Of a DNA stretch of 64,000 nucleotides, positions 27,178-35,979 are shown piece by piece. Positions within the stretch are counted from its first letter, which is position 1. Each line of letters starts with the position of its first letter. A program made the position numbers and the translations under genes. Source of the DNA: Halohasta litorea (lineage in GTDB: Archaea; Halobacteriota; Halobacteria; Halobacteriales; Haloferacaceae); assembly GCF_024494645.1 (NCBI RefSeq), contig NZ_JANHDJ010000003.1:62001-126000 (forward strand), read 5' to 3'. The notes under the pieces are model-generated. The model searched no databases. It saw only the letters and a list, made by a program, of their open reading frames with translations, and was not told the DNA's origin.

Positions 27178-27411
27178 ATGCCGAAAGTCGAGATCAACAT
27201 CCCCGAACATCTAGAGATGCAGATCGCCCAGCTCGTCGAACAGGACGAGTTCCTCAACCGCGAAGAAGCGATCGAGAACCTGTTGTCGACCGGGATTAAA
27301 GCCTACAAAACGAGCGGCCCGATGGACGACGAACCCGGTTCTGGCACCGGCTCCGACTCCGGCTTCGAAGAGGACGGGATGATGGGCCACGAAGACGAGT
27401 ACGTCTTCTAA
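27178..27411 (+). CDS. Small ribbon-helix-helix-like protein
   Basis: This 77-residue protein has an N-terminal beta strand and two helices (PKVEINIPEHLEMQIAQLVEQ, NREEAIENLLSTGI) in the pattern of a MetJ/Arc ribbon-helix-helix DNA-binding domain. A disordered acidic Gly/Ser tail follows (GSGTGSDSGFEED). I recall related haloarchaeal proteins as a DUF family near UPF0058 genes. It is followed 63 bases later by the UPF0058 gene, with which it may share a function. DNA binding is inferred from fold only. Confidence 0.78.
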   Translation: MPKVEINIPEHLEMQIAQLVEQDEFLNREEAIENLLSTGIKAYKTSGPMDDEPGSGTGSDSGFEEDGMMGHEDEYVF

Positions 27412-27473
27412 CCAGTCGGCGTGGGTGACAGTCCCCAACAACTCTTAAATTAGCACCGTTCGTACCCACAGGT

Positions 27474-27752
27474 ATGCACAAAGACGAACTACTGGAGCTC
27501 CACGAGCAGATGGTGACCATCATGGAGAGCTTCCGGGCCCAGGAGTCGGTCGACTCCTCGCTTTTCGACCCCTACGACGAGCTGACCGTCGAGCCCGACC
27601 ACGTCCACAAATCAAAGAGCGAACACAAACACGCCGTCTTCGTCCTCGGCAACGCGCTGGCGACGGCGATGAGCGAAGACGAGTTCTCGAACGCGGGCCG
27701 GGTCGGCAAGCGGATGAAGGAGCTGGCCGACGACGCCGAGAGCAAACTGTAG
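27474..27752 (+). CDS. UPF0058 family protein
   Basis: This 92-residue, highly charged helical protein matches UPF0058, an archaeal family: it begins MHKDELLELHEQM, has EHKHAVFVLGNALATAM in the centre and a C-terminal helical stretch (GRVGKRMKELADDAE). The family is of unknown function but is nearly universal in haloarchaea. TCTTAAAT at about 27442-27450 is the TATA box, 28 bases before the start, so the gene has its own leaderless promoter. Confidence 0.88.
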   Translation: MHKDELLELHEQMVTIMESFRAQESVDSSLFDPYDELTVEPDHVHKSKSEHKHAVFVLGNALATAMSEDEFSNAGRVGKRMKELADDAESKL

Positions 27753-27789
27753 CCGTGGATCGCCCAGCCCCGCAGCCGCCCGTCGATAG

Positions 27790-29649
27790 ATGATTCCACG
27801 GATGGGCGGACCCCTGTTGTTCGCCGAGTCGGTCGGCTCAGTTGTCGCCGGACTGCCGCTCCAGCGGCTGCTGCTGGTCGCAGCGGCGCTGCTCGCGGTC
27901 GGGACGCTGCTGGTAGTGAGTCGGCCGACGGCGCGACTCACCGACCCGCTGACCGACCGTTTCGTCGCCGGGCTGCCGTGGGGGACGCTCCTCGTCAGTG
28001 GCCTGCTTGTTGGGATTTTTTATCTGGTTCAGGACGGCCTCTCGACGCCGACGAACCCGGTCGTCCTCCCGTTTCGGGCCTGGAGCTACTTCGATCCCGT
28101 CGGGATGCTGTTTGCTGGCTTTACACACGCCCATATCGGCCATCTCACGGGGAACCTCTTGGGTACCCTCGCCTTCGGCTCGCTGGCGGAGTACTGGTTT
28201 GGCCACCACGTCGACCGCCGCGTCGAGACCCCCCTGCAGGCCGTCTGGACCCATCCGGTCGCCCGTGCGGTCGTGATTTTTCCGGCAGTAACGATCCTCG
28301 TGGGAACGGTCGGAACGATGGTCGCGCTGGGGCCAGTGATTGGCTTTTCGACGGCCGTTTTCGCTTTCGCAGGCTTCGCGCTGGTTCGCTACCCGCTGGC
28401 GACGATCGTTGTGGGAGTGGGACAGGGCGTCCTTGGGCGGCTAGTCGACGCCCTCCAGACCCCACAGCAGGTGGCGGTCGCCGAGGCAACGTACAGCACG
28501 CCGTGGTGGGCCTCGGTCGCGGTTCAGGGCCACATGATCGGCCTGCTGATCGGCGTCCTGCTCGGCCTCGCGGTGCTGCGACTACGCGATGAATCGCCGC
28601 CGCCAGCGCTTCACGTCTGGACTGGCGTGCTGCTGTTCGTGGTCTCGCGGTCGCTGTGGGCGATCTACTGGTACCGCGGCAATGAAACGTACGTCCTCTA
28701 CCGGGCGGTTGGACTGGCGCTGGTGTTCGTCCTCGCCGCAATCCTCACGGTCAGCATCCTCGCCAGACACCGGCCGCTGTTCCCGGCTCGGGGCGGCGAC
28801 GGTGGGTGGCTGGCCGAGGCCCTCGGCTCGATCACCGGCCGCGAGGTCGGCCTGCTGCTCGTGGTCGGTGTCGCCGCCCTCGTCGCTGGCCCCGCGATAC
28901 CGGTCAACCTCACGACCGCCGACGACGCGGCGCTGCCGGGCGACCCCATCGAAATCGAGGGCTACGAAGTCACCTACGGCGAAAACGTCCCAAACGGCCA
29001 GCTGAGCGTGCTTCCGGGCGAACTCGCCGGTGAGACTACCCAGCTCAACACCTCGGGGGTGATCGTCCGCAACACCGACCGCCACATCTGGTCGACGGCG
29101 GTCCCGACCGGCGAGCTGGCGGCTAACGGCGGGTCGAACGTCCGCATCGGCGGTCTGGGCTGGGACGAAACCGTGCGGGTCGACCGGACCAGCTGGCAGG
29201 CCGTTGGCGGCGGGTCAGCCTACCGGGTCTCGCTGGCCCACGCCAACACGAGCCGCCCCGTCTTCGCCTCCGGGCCCGCAACTGCCGAGCCGGTCGTCGC
29301 AGGCCACAGCGTCTCGATCAATGCCACTGACGAAGGGTTCGAGTTGGGCGTCGCGCCGGTCGAAACCGGGACGACCGAAAACGCGACTGACGCCGATACC
29401 GCCAGCGACTCACAAAACGCGACAGAAACGGATTCCGAAAACGCCACGCGTCCCGAAAACGCGACCGACGACGGGAGCGAGCCGATCGTCCTCACGAACG
29501 TCCCCAACGAGTCGGTCCGGGTCGACGGCGTCGACCTCCCGGCCCCCGGCGAGTCGGTCACGGTCGGGCCGATCCGCTTTGTTAACCGCGAGGACCGGTT
29601 GTTTGCAGTCCATGAGGGGACGGTCGTCCGAGTCGCAGCCAAAGCGTAG
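27790..29649 (+). CDS. Rhomboid-family intramembrane serine protease with glycosylation-prone C-terminal domain
   Basis: This 619-residue protein has a rhomboid core: HAHIGHLTGNLLG in helix 2, GFSTA with catalytic S187 and GHMIGLLIG with H248. It has additional helices before and after the core, to about residue 365. The last 250 residues are soluble, presumably outside the cell, and beta-rich. Residues about 530-560 contain four NAT sequons within about 33 residues amid Asp/Thr/Ser, a likely N-glycosylated linker. Rhomboids cleave membrane-anchored proteins; the target is unknown. ATG at 27802 is an alternative start. Confidence 0.88.
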   Translation: MIPRMGGPLLFAESVGSVVAGLPLQRLLLVAAALLAVGTLLVVSRPTARLTDPLTDRFVAGLPWGTLLVSGLLVGIFYLVQDGLSTPTNPVVLPFRAWSYFDPVGMLFAGFTHAHIGHLTGNLLGTLAFGSLAEYWFGHHVDRRVETPLQAVWTHPVARAVVIFPAVTILVGTVGTMVALGPVIGFSTAVFAFAGFALVRYPLATIVVGVGQGVLGRLVDALQTPQQVAVAEATYSTPWWASVAVQGHMIGLLIGVLLGLAVLRLRDESPPPALHVWTGVLLFVVSRSLWAIYWYRGNETYVLYRAVGLALVFVLAAILTVSILARHRPLFPARGGDGGWLAEALGSITGREVGLLLVVGVAALVAGPAIPVNLTTADDAALPGDPIEIEGYEVTYGENVPNGQLSVLPGELAGETTQLNTSGVIVRNTDRHIWSTAVPTGELAANGGSNVRIGGLGWDETVRVDRTSWQAVGGGSAYRVSLAHANTSRPVFASGPATAEPVVAGHSVSINATDEGFELGVAPVETGTTENATDADTASDSQNATETDSENATRPENATDDGSEPIVLTNVPNESVRVDGVDLPAPGESVTVGPIRFVNREDRLFAVHEGTVVRVAAKA

Positions 29650-29658
29650 GCGACACGC

Positions 29659-30765
29659 TCAGTCGGCGACCGGGAGGTCGACGACGAAGACGGCTCCTTC
29701 GGGTTCATCATCCTGGACCCGAACCTCGCCGCCGTAGCTCTCGACGAGCGTCCGGACGAGATACAGCCCGATCCCGGTGCCAGCGCTCTCCAGGCCTTTT
29801 TCACCCTTGCCGAACAGTTCCGCCTTTTGGGAGTCGGGGATGCCGGGGCCGTTGTCGGCGACCCGAATTTCGACCCACCCGTCGCGTTCGGTCGCCGAGA
29901 CGGTCACCCGTGGCTCCTCGCTCCGGTTGTGCTGGATCGCGTTGGTCAGCAGGTTCCGGACGACCGACCCCAAAAGCGAGTTGGCCACGACCGCCGTCTC
30001 CGGCAGCGATCCGTCGACCGTAATCGTCGCCCCGGGATTGACCGCTCGCACCTCCGCGATCTGCGTGTCGAGCACCTCGCTCACCACGACCGAGGTGGTC
30101 TCGGTCTGCCGACTGCGCATCACGTCGGCCAGGTCACGGGCGCTCTCGGTGAGCCCGATGGCGTTGTCGGCGCTGTCGACGATCCGCTTGCGGTGGGCCT
30201 CGCCCGTCTCGTCGACGTGGGGAGCGAGCATCTCGGCGTAGGCGGTCACCAGCTGGAGGTCGTTGCGGATGTCGTGCCGAAGGACCTGGTTGAGCACCTC
30301 CAGATCGTCGCGCTGGGCTGCGAGGCGCTGCTGGGACTCCTTGAGGTCGGTGATGTCGGCGTAGTGTTCGATCCGCCCGCCAGCCAGCGGCCCCGAGCGA
30401 ATGGGCCTGCTCTGGTGGCGTAGCCACCGCTCGGCCCGCCCCTCGCCGGGGAGGACGTGGCACTCGAACTCCTCGACGTAGCTGTTGTCCCTGTAGGTGT
30501 CGATCACCGTCTCGGCGAACCGCTCGGGGCGCTCGAAGATCGAGGCGATCGTCGACTCGATCAGCGTCTGTTTGTCCTGGCCGATCACGTCCGCACGCGA
30601 GAGACCGAAATACGTCGCCGCAGTCTCGTTGATCCACTCGACGGTGAACGCCGGATCGAGAACGAAAATCCCGATGTCGACCGTCTCCAGGGTCGGGAGG
30701 AGGCCGCCCAGACCGTCGGCGAACTGCTCCGAGGGGCGGTTGGCCGTCCCGTCCTGTCCAGTCAT
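29659..30765 (-). CDS. PAS sensor histidine kinase
   Basis: This 368-residue soluble kinase has one PAS domain (about 25-145, with IGIFVLDPAFTVEWINE and a PAC-type end SGPLAGGRIEHYADIT). A HisKA helix follows with the acceptor histidine in VLRHDIRNDLQLV, then HATPase_c with VVRNLLTNAIQHN, RVADNGPGIPD and GTGIGLYLVRTL. No transmembrane segment is predicted, so it senses a cytosolic cue. No partner regulator is adjacent. It is convergent with the rhomboid gene (9 bases). Confidence 0.9.
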   Translation of the reverse strand: MTGQDGTANRPSEQFADGLGGLLPTLETVDIGIFVLDPAFTVEWINETAATYFGLSRADVIGQDKQTLIESTIASIFERPERFAETVIDTYRDNSYVEEFECHVLPGEGRAERWLRHQSRPIRSGPLAGGRIEHYADITDLKESQQRLAAQRDDLEVLNQVLRHDIRNDLQLVTAYAEMLAPHVDETGEAHRKRIVDSADNAIGLTESARDLADVMRSRQTETTSVVVSEVLDTQIAEVRAVNPGATITVDGSLPETAVVANSLLGSVVRNLLTNAIQHNRSEEPRVTVSATERDGWVEIRVADNGPGIPDSQKAELFGKGEKGLESAGTGIGLYLVRTLVESYGGEVRVQDDEPEGAVFVVDLPVAD

Positions 30766-30934
30766 ACGACATTCTACCCAATATGAAATAAAAACGCTAT
30801 CGGTTGTCGCTTAAATAGTTTCGTCTTATGGTTTCTGCAGGATATTTACCAAGATTCGTTCATTTATTCAGTAAGGTGTCGAACAACGAGTGTTGAAACG
30901 GAAGCATCTTACAGACACCTAGTCAAAGCCATAC

Positions 30935-31039
30935 ATGATTGGAGCCGGAACGCTCATCATAGGCATAACAGTTGTTGTTGCAGCGGTTCTGACGCTCGGG
31001 CTGTTACTCCGGTTGCTGAGAGCGGCTGATGGATTGTGA
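30935..31039 (+). CDS. 34-residue single-helix membrane peptide
   Basis: This short frame encodes MIGAGTLIIG, a run of valine, alanine, leucine and isoleucine through about residue 25, then a basic end (RLLRAADGL). A single hydrophobic helix with a positively charged C-terminal flank is the architecture of small membrane proteins. The composition is not expected from random high-G+C sequence. Nothing upstream is a convincing TATA box, although CATCTTACA lies 20-25 bases before the ATG. It occupies the gap between the PAS kinase and METTL5 genes. I cannot confirm conservation. Confidence 0.4.
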   Translation: MIGAGTLIIGITVVVAAVLTLGLLLRLLRAADGL

Positions 31040-31101
31040 GTCGGGATTCGATTCGTCGACTGATACGGACGGCACCCACCAACACCAGCGACCGCGGCGA
31101 C

Positions 31102-31728
31102 CTACCGGTCCCACTCGATCCGGTAGACTTCGGTGTCGATGGCTCGCCGCTCGTCGGTATGATGGTCGAACTGCCGGTCGACGTCGAACTCGGCAGCGAA
31201 GGCGTGGGTGACTGTGCCGCCGTTGTCGGCGGCGAAGGCCTCGATGAACTCCTGGCTCCCGGTGTTGTGCACCGAGTAGGAGACGCCTGCGATCTCCGCG
31301 GCCGTCGTTAAAAAGGCACGGTCGGCCCCCTCCTGGCCGTTCTGTGCGCCGAACGGCGGGTTCATCACGACCGTCACGGGCTCGTCGAGCCGGAGCGGTG
31401 GTCGGGTGGCATCGGCCTGGATCCAGTGAATCGGCGTCGTCGTGCCCACTCGGCGGCGGTTCTCGACGGCCGTCCGCAGCGGCCCGCCGTCGAGTTCGAG
31501 GCCGATCACCCGCCGGGGGCCGCGGAGGGCCGCCCCCAGCGCGAACATTCCGGTGCCCGCCCCGAGGTCGACGACGGTCCGATCCGTGATGTCACCCTGC
31601 AGATCTGCCAGATGGATCACGTGCGCAGCGAGTTCGGGCGGTGTCGGGTACTGTTCGAGCGACGCCTGTGGGTTCTCGAAGCCCGCGACGACCGCCAGCT
31701 GGCCTTCGAGTTCGCGTTTGGTCGCCAT
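31102..31728 (-). CDS. METTL5-family RNA N6-adenine methyltransferase
   Basis: This 208-residue protein is a class I SAM-dependent methyltransferase of the METTL5 type. VVDLGAGTGMFALGAALRG forms the SAM-binding loop, GLELD the acidic motif, and MNPPFGAQN the NPPF catalytic motif for N6-adenine. In eukaryotes METTL5 modifies A1832 of 18S rRNA; the archaeal homologue probably acts on 16S rRNA. I start at 31728 (MATKRELEGQ); the longer frame from 31770 adds a Gly/Ser-rich stretch outside the family. Confidence 0.88.
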   Translation of the reverse strand: MATKRELEGQLAVVAGFENPQASLEQYPTPPELAAHVIHLADLQGDITDRTVVDLGAGTGMFALGAALRGPRRVIGLELDGGPLRTAVENRRRVGTTTPIHWIQADATRPPLRLDEPVTVVMNPPFGAQNGQEGADRAFLTTAAEIAGVSYSVHNTGSQEFIEAFAADNGGTVTHAFAAEFDVDRQFDHHTDERRAIDTEVYRIEWDR

Positions 31729-32102
31729 CTCACTGCCTCCTGACGAGCCACCAGTCGTGGTCACGCCCACTCGATGCTCCGGTACTCATCATACCGGGGG
31801 TACTCGCCGTCGACTCAAAAGTGTTGCAACGCCGAACCTCCAGTAATACAACCGACGAAAACCATCGTTCGGAGACTAACGGAACGCATAGGAAACGAGT
31901 TGACGATCCAACTCGATGGGACAATCGGCCGAGCCGAGCCAGACGCCCGACTGCCCGCTGGCGGTTCGGCTCTCGATGCCGATACCGGCCGAATCAGGCG
32001 ATTTTATCGACGTGTCGACCGTCGTGTCTGACGTTTATTACATGAGACAGGTCCGTTTTATTTCAAAAACTTTTAAATAAGGTCCGAACCACAAACCTTA
32101 TA
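31729..32102. other. Intergenic region with TFB promoter; weak 54-codon frame
   Basis: The spacer between the METTL5 and TFB genes has one supported element: TTTTAAATAA at 32071-32080, 28 bases before the TFB start, with an A-rich BRE-like stretch before it. A 54-residue open frame on the plus strand (31916-32080, starting MGQSAEPSQTPDC) has biased codons in its first half, but no promoter and its stop lies within the TFB TATA box. I do not call it a gene. Confidence 0.5.
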
Positions 32103-33056
32103 ATGGAACGTCCGAGCAGGCAGCGCCAACAGGAGCGAGAATCGGAGCAACAGTCGGACGAAACCTTGGAGTGTCCGGAGTGTGGGTCCGACGAGATCGT
32201 CACCGACGCCGATCAGGGCGAGTTGGTGTGTGACGACTGTGGGTTGGTGCTCGACGAACAGCAGATCGATCGCGGACCGGAGTGGCGGGCGTTCAATCAC
32301 TCCGAGCGGCAGAGCAAGTCCCGTGTCGGTGCCCCGATCACCGAGACGATGCACGACCGTGGGTTGACGACCACGATCGACTGGAAGGACAAGGATGCGT
32401 ATGGCCGGTCGCTGTCGTCGGAAAAGCGGAGCCAGATGCACCGGCTCCGCAAGTGGCAAGAGCGCATTCGGACAAAGGACGCGGGCGAACGGAACCTGCA
32501 GTTCGCCCTCAGCGAGATCGACCGGATGGCCTCGGCGCTCGGCGTCCCCCGGTCGGTCCGGGAGGTCGCCTCGGTGATCTACCGGCGGGCGCTCAACGAG
32601 GACCTGATTCGTGGGCGATCCATCGAGGGGGTTGCCACCGCCGCGCTGTATGCCGCCTGCCGACAGGAGGGCATTCCCCGGAGCCTCGATGAGGTCGCCG
32701 AGGTATCGCGGGTCCCACAGAAGGAGATCGGCCGCACGTATCGGTACATCTCCCAAGAGTTGGGACTCGAACTCCGGCCGGTCGACCCCAAACAGTTCGT
32801 TCCACGCTTTGCCTCCTCGCTCGGTCTCAGCGAGGAGGTACAGGCCAAGGCCACCGAGATCATCGACGTCTCGGCCGAACAGGGCCTGCTGTCGGGGAAA
32901 TCGCCGACCGGATTCGCCGCAGCAGCGATCTATGCGGCCTCGTTGCTCTGCAACGAAAAGAAGACCCAGCGAGAGGTCGCCGACGTGGCCCAAGTCACCG
33001 AGGTCACCATCCGCAATCGGTATCAAGAACAGATCGAAGCGATGGGCTTCCGGTAA
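32103..33056 (+). CDS. tfb: Transcription initiation factor B (TFB)
   Basis: This 317-residue protein is an archaeal TFIIB homologue. It has an N-terminal zinc ribbon (CPECG near 24-28, CDDCG near 43-47), the B-reader/linker region (SERQSKSRVGAP), and two cyclin-like repeats (about 115-210 and 215-315) ending in a helix-turn-helix (QREVADVAQVTEVTIRNRY). TFB binds TBP and the BRE element and recruits RNA polymerase. Haloarchaea carry several TFB paralogues for different regulons, so the specific role of this copy is open. A TATA box sits 28 bases upstream. Confidence 0.96.
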   Translation: MERPSRQRQQERESEQQSDETLECPECGSDEIVTDADQGELVCDDCGLVLDEQQIDRGPEWRAFNHSERQSKSRVGAPITETMHDRGLTTTIDWKDKDAYGRSLSSEKRSQMHRLRKWQERIRTKDAGERNLQFALSEIDRMASALGVPRSVREVASVIYRRALNEDLIRGRSIEGVATAALYAACRQEGIPRSLDEVAEVSRVPQKEIGRTYRYISQELGLELRPVDPKQFVPRFASSLGLSEEVQAKATEIIDVSAEQGLLSGKSPTGFAAAAIYAASLLCNEKKTQREVADVAQVTEVTIRNRYQEQIEAMGFR

Positions 33057-33157
33057 GCACGCAGCCGGGAAGTGACGGCCGTTCGGACGAGACAATCATG
33101 GGATTCATATTATTTTTGAACGATAACTATATCTAATACAATATCGTTGAAGCGGGT

Positions 33158-33802
33158 ATGTATACGCGACGGCGGGCAGTAGCGATGGGAGTCATCGGTA
33201 TCAGTGCGCTGAGTGGGTGTTCGGGTGCTGCCGAGCTTGCGAGAGGTGACGGACCGCTCGAACGTGAAGCCGCCCGCGCGGCAGTCAGCGAGTCGGCGAT
33301 TGCAGGGACGGAGTACGAACTCAAAGAGGCGACCGACGAGGTGATCGAACAGGAGATTTCGGCCGGTGGACAGGAGCGGACGATTATCGCGACGAACAAG
33401 CTCAATCGCTACGCGAAGGCGATCGATATCTCCGAGGAGGGGAGTCTGTTCGGCGTCATATCGAGTCCAGGATTCGAGTTCGCAGGCCGAACGTTGAATC
33501 CGGTCGCCAGCCAGAGCAACAGGGAACTGCTCGAACTCGCCCGACAGCAGTTCTCGAATCTGACGATCGGGGGTTCGGTCGAGGAGACCGAACGGACGGT
33601 GCTAGGGACCGAAACGACGGTCTCGAAGTTCGAGGCGACCGCGACGTTCGGACCCGAGGAGTACGATATCTACATTCATGTCGGCTCGGTAACCAACGAG
33701 GGGGATGTCATCATCGGGCTCGGCGGCTACCCGCAGGATTTCGACGACACGGAAAACGACACCATCGCGGGCTTCTTCGGCGAGATCGAACATCCAGTCT
33801 GA
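33158..33802 (+). CDS. Secreted lipoprotein, DUF6517-like
   Basis: This 214-residue protein has a twin-arginine-like N-terminus (YTRRRAVAMGV) and a lipobox (ALSGC, Cys about 21). It is therefore probably exported via Tat and lipid-anchored. The rest is a beta-rich, acidic domain with EGSLFGVISSPGFEFAGR and the YDIYIHVG segment, in the pattern of DUF6517, a haloarchaeal lipoprotein family of unknown function. An AT-rich region upstream (33110-33145) holds its promoter. It stands alone. Confidence 0.82.
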   Translation: MYTRRRAVAMGVIGISALSGCSGAAELARGDGPLEREAARAAVSESAIAGTEYELKEATDEVIEQEISAGGQERTIIATNKLNRYAKAIDISEEGSLFGVISSPGFEFAGRTLNPVASQSNRELLELARQQFSNLTIGGSVEETERTVLGTETTVSKFEATATFGPEEYDIYIHVGSVTNEGDVIIGLGGYPQDFDDTENDTIAGFFGEIEHPV

Positions 33803-33975
33803 TCGACGGTCGCTGCCGCCGGAGGTCGACCGTGCCGCCGATTGGATGCCGTGGGAAGCCAGCAGCTGACCGAAGTGAGAGCGACGGTTCTACTGGGCGG
33901 AGTACCGGTGAACCACCGAACTGACCCATAGAATTATGTATACGAGTACCATCCCTCCGATTGGAGCAATTGCGA

Positions 33976-34170
33976 ATGGCACAAGGTACGGTTGCGTTCT
34001 TCAACGACACAGGCGGTTACGGATTCATCGAAACAGACGACGCGGACGACGACGTGTTCTTCCATATGGAGGATGTCGGCGGTCCTGACCTCGAAGAGGG
34101 TGAGGACGTCGAGTTCGACATCGTCGAGGCGGAGAAAGGCCCCCGAGCCAAGAACCTCCAGCGCGTCTAA
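33976..34170 (+). CDS. Cold-shock protein, CspA family
   Basis: This 64-residue single OB-fold protein begins MAQGTVAFFNDTGGYGFI and has the second RNP-like motif DVFFHMEDV. It binds single-stranded RNA or DNA and probably acts as an RNA chaperone. It is strongly acidic as usual in halophiles. The ATG at 33976 is chosen over an in-frame TTG 15 bases earlier. AATTATGTATACG near 33932-33944 is a likely TATA box, giving a leader of about 10 bases. Confidence 0.93.
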   Translation: MAQGTVAFFNDTGGYGFIETDDADDDVFFHMEDVGGPDLEEGEDVEFDIVEAEKGPRAKNLQRV

Positions 34171-34249
34171 CACACCAGCCATCCGGCTGTCGTTCCTCCA
34201 TTTTTCGACCGGCGAGCAACGACTATCGGCCAGCAGCCGCCAGCCACGA

Positions 34250-34690
34250 TCAGCCGAGTGCGTGGAGCTGTACCTCGAGCGTCCCAGTGGAATGGTCGAC
34301 CGAGATCCGTTCCCGAAGCCGGTTGCGGACGGTCTCGCGCCAGGCTTCGACGCGCTCGGTGTGCCGCTGTCGACGCGCCTCGATATCGTCATCACTCGCC
34401 GACTGTTCGGCGGCCGTCTCGTCGGCGGTCGGATAGGTGGGTACTTCCGCAACGAGTGTGGCCGGATCGAGATGGATCGGCTCGGCCTCGCCCTCGTAGT
34501 CACCGCCGACGGTAGCAACGTGAATCCGGGCGCGCATCCGCCCCGAAAAGGGCGGTGTGACCCGGAGGACGGCTTCACGGTCGGCGCTTGCGTTGGCCTC
34601 GAGGGCGGTGACGACATCGTCGACAGTGACGGCGATCGAACGAATGACGGCTGGATCGGAAGACTCCCGGTCGGAACGGCGGTCGGCCAT
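34250..34690 (-). CDS. Conserved-looking haloarchaeal hypothetical protein
   Basis: This 146-residue acidic protein starts at MADRRSDRE (34690). The first half has alpha/beta character (SIAVTVDDVVTALEANAS, then AVLRVTPPFSGRMRARIHV). Then comes a low-complexity Thr/Glu/Ser segment and an Arg-rich helix (EARRQRHTERVEAWRETVRNRLRE), ending in a strand. I recognise no family motif. The clear strand-helix order and codon bias indicate a real gene. It faces the cold-shock gene convergently. Confidence 0.7.
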   Translation of the reverse strand: MADRRSDRESSDPAVIRSIAVTVDDVVTALEANASADREAVLRVTPPFSGRMRARIHVATVGGDYEGEAEPIHLDPATLVAEVPTYPTADETAAEQSASDDDIEARRQRHTERVEAWRETVRNRLRERISVDHSTGTLEVQLHALG

Positions 34691-34784
34691 AAACACCCTT
34701 GGGCCGACGGGAAGGAAACCGTTTGGGCGGCCGCCGAGCGGTTAAAAGACAATCGTTAAAAGCCGCGCTCCGGTCTGTAGGTGT

Positions 34785-34964
34785 ATGAGCGAATCCGCAC
34801 AAGAATCCGAGCGACAGTGTGTCTCCTGTGGCATCAACGTCGCAGGCATGAACGCTGCCGCGTTCGACTGCCCGGACTGCGGCACCGAGATCCACCGCTG
34901 TGCCAAATGCCGCAAGCAGAGCAACCTCTATGAGTGTCCCGACTGCGGGTTCCGGGGGCCATAA
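34785..34964 (+). CDS. 59-residue double zinc finger protein (HVO_2753 family)
   Basis: This 59-residue protein has four Cys pairs: CVSCG, CPDCG, CAKCR and CPDCG, spaced to form two zinc fingers. The size and pattern match the HVO_2753 zinc-finger family of haloarchaea, which is encoded directly before EF1-beta. Its stop is one base before the aEF1B start, so the two are co-transcribed and probably coupled. In Haloferax volcanii loss of HVO_2753 was reported to affect swarming and biofilm formation; I apply this by homology. Confidence 0.9.
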   Translation: MSESAQESERQCVSCGINVAGMNAAAFDCPDCGTEIHRCAKCRKQSNLYECPDCGFRGP

Positions 34965-34965
34965 G

Positions 34966-35232
34966 ATGGGGAAAGTCGCCGCCAAACTCAAGGTCATGCC
35001 GGAGAGCCCCGAGATCGACCTCGATGACCTCCAGGAGAAACTCGAAGCGTCCCTCCCCGAGGGCGCACAGATCAACGGCTTCGAGCGCGACGACGTGGCC
35101 TTCGGCCTCGTCGCCCTGCTGCCGACGGTGATCGTCGCCGACGGTGCCGGTGGCACCGAAGTCGTCGAAGAGGCCTTCGGCGAAGTCGACGGCGTCGAAA
35201 GCATCTCGGTCGAAAACGTCGGCCGCGTCTAG
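34966..35232 (+). CDS. ef1b: Translation elongation factor aEF-1 beta
   Basis: This 88-residue protein starts [19 protein letters not shown]. It matches the archaeal guanine-nucleotide exchange factor for aEF-1A, with a ferredoxin-like fold, and [14 protein letters not shown] and a conserved C-terminal half. It regenerates aEF-1A-GTP in elongation. The frame is open further upstream to 34900, but that portion overlaps the zinc-finger gene in another frame and is not coding. Length agrees with the family (about 88-90). Confidence 0.95.
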   Translation: MGKVAAKLKVMPESPEIDLDDLQEKLEASLPEGAQINGFERDDVAFGLVALLPTVIVADGAGGTEVVEEAFGEVDGVESISVENVGRV

Positions 35233-35410
35233 GCCGCCACGGTTCTTGCTGAACTGTTTCGGAGCACCGATCGACTAGTGGCCGCTCTACCCTGTTGAAG
35301 CCCCCATTTTTCGGGTGTAATGTAGGACCAAACAGTCAATCGACCAGATTGGGTAGTGATCGCTGTACCCTCCACAAGGACTATTCGACACAACAGCAAA
35401 CCTGACAGCA

Positions 35411-35890
35411 ATGACTCCGTTTGAGGATCTACGCGCCTCCCCGCACGTCTTCGGGGAACCTCGAAGGAGGAGTCTGCTCCCGTTGGCAGTAGTCGGTCTC
35501 CTGGTACTCGCCTCCGTCGGATTCGTGATCGGACTGGATGTCGGCCTGTCTCTCGGCTGGATTCTGTTGACGCTCGGGATCGCTATCGTGGCAGGGCTCA
35601 TCGGTGCGGGTCTCGTACCGACGATCGGTTCGCTGTGGCTTGTCGGCCTCTGGTGGTTCGTGTTCCCACCACTCGTCGGGTACGTTACCGACAGCTGGGC
35701 GGGGACGACCCGGTACAATCATCCGAGAATGTTGGGATACGGCTATCGCTCCGCACGCGCCGAGTTATTCGGTGGAATCGAGTACGGTGTCCAGTTCGGC
35801 CTCCCGTTTGCTATCGTCCTCGGACTGATCGGATACACTATCGGGATTGCCATCGGTCGGATCTCAACGCGGGCAAACGCATCCCGATGA
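35411..35890 (+). CDS. Hypothetical four-helix membrane protein
   Basis: This 159-residue protein has four predicted helices (about 23-42, 47-68, 70-92 and 128-150). A longer loop between the third and fourth (TDSWAGTTRYNHPRMLG) is likely exposed, and the last helix is followed by a short basic tail. No family motif is recognised. The spacer before it (35233-35410) contains no other gene that I can see. Confidence 0.6.
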   Translation: MTPFEDLRASPHVFGEPRRRSLLPLAVVGLLVLASVGFVIGLDVGLSLGWILLTLGIAIVAGLIGAGLVPTIGSLWLVGLWWFVFPPLVGYVTDSWAGTTRYNHPRMLGYGYRSARAELFGGIEYGVQFGLPFAIVLGLIGYTIGIAIGRISTRANASR

Positions 35891-35979
35891 GAATCACCCC
35901 TGTACTGACTCCGGTCCGAACGGATCGCTCTCAGGAAGGTTTCAACAGGAGCGTCGCTCTTTAAAAAGGAGTTGCGCAG

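Noticed and set aside
31916-32080. 54-codon frame MGQSAEPSQT... before TFB
   Set aside because: There is no promoter and its stop falls inside the TFB TATA box; only half shows codon bias.
32073-33095. 340-residue frame opposite the TFB gene
   Set aside because: TFB is unmistakable on the plus strand; this is its antisense frame.
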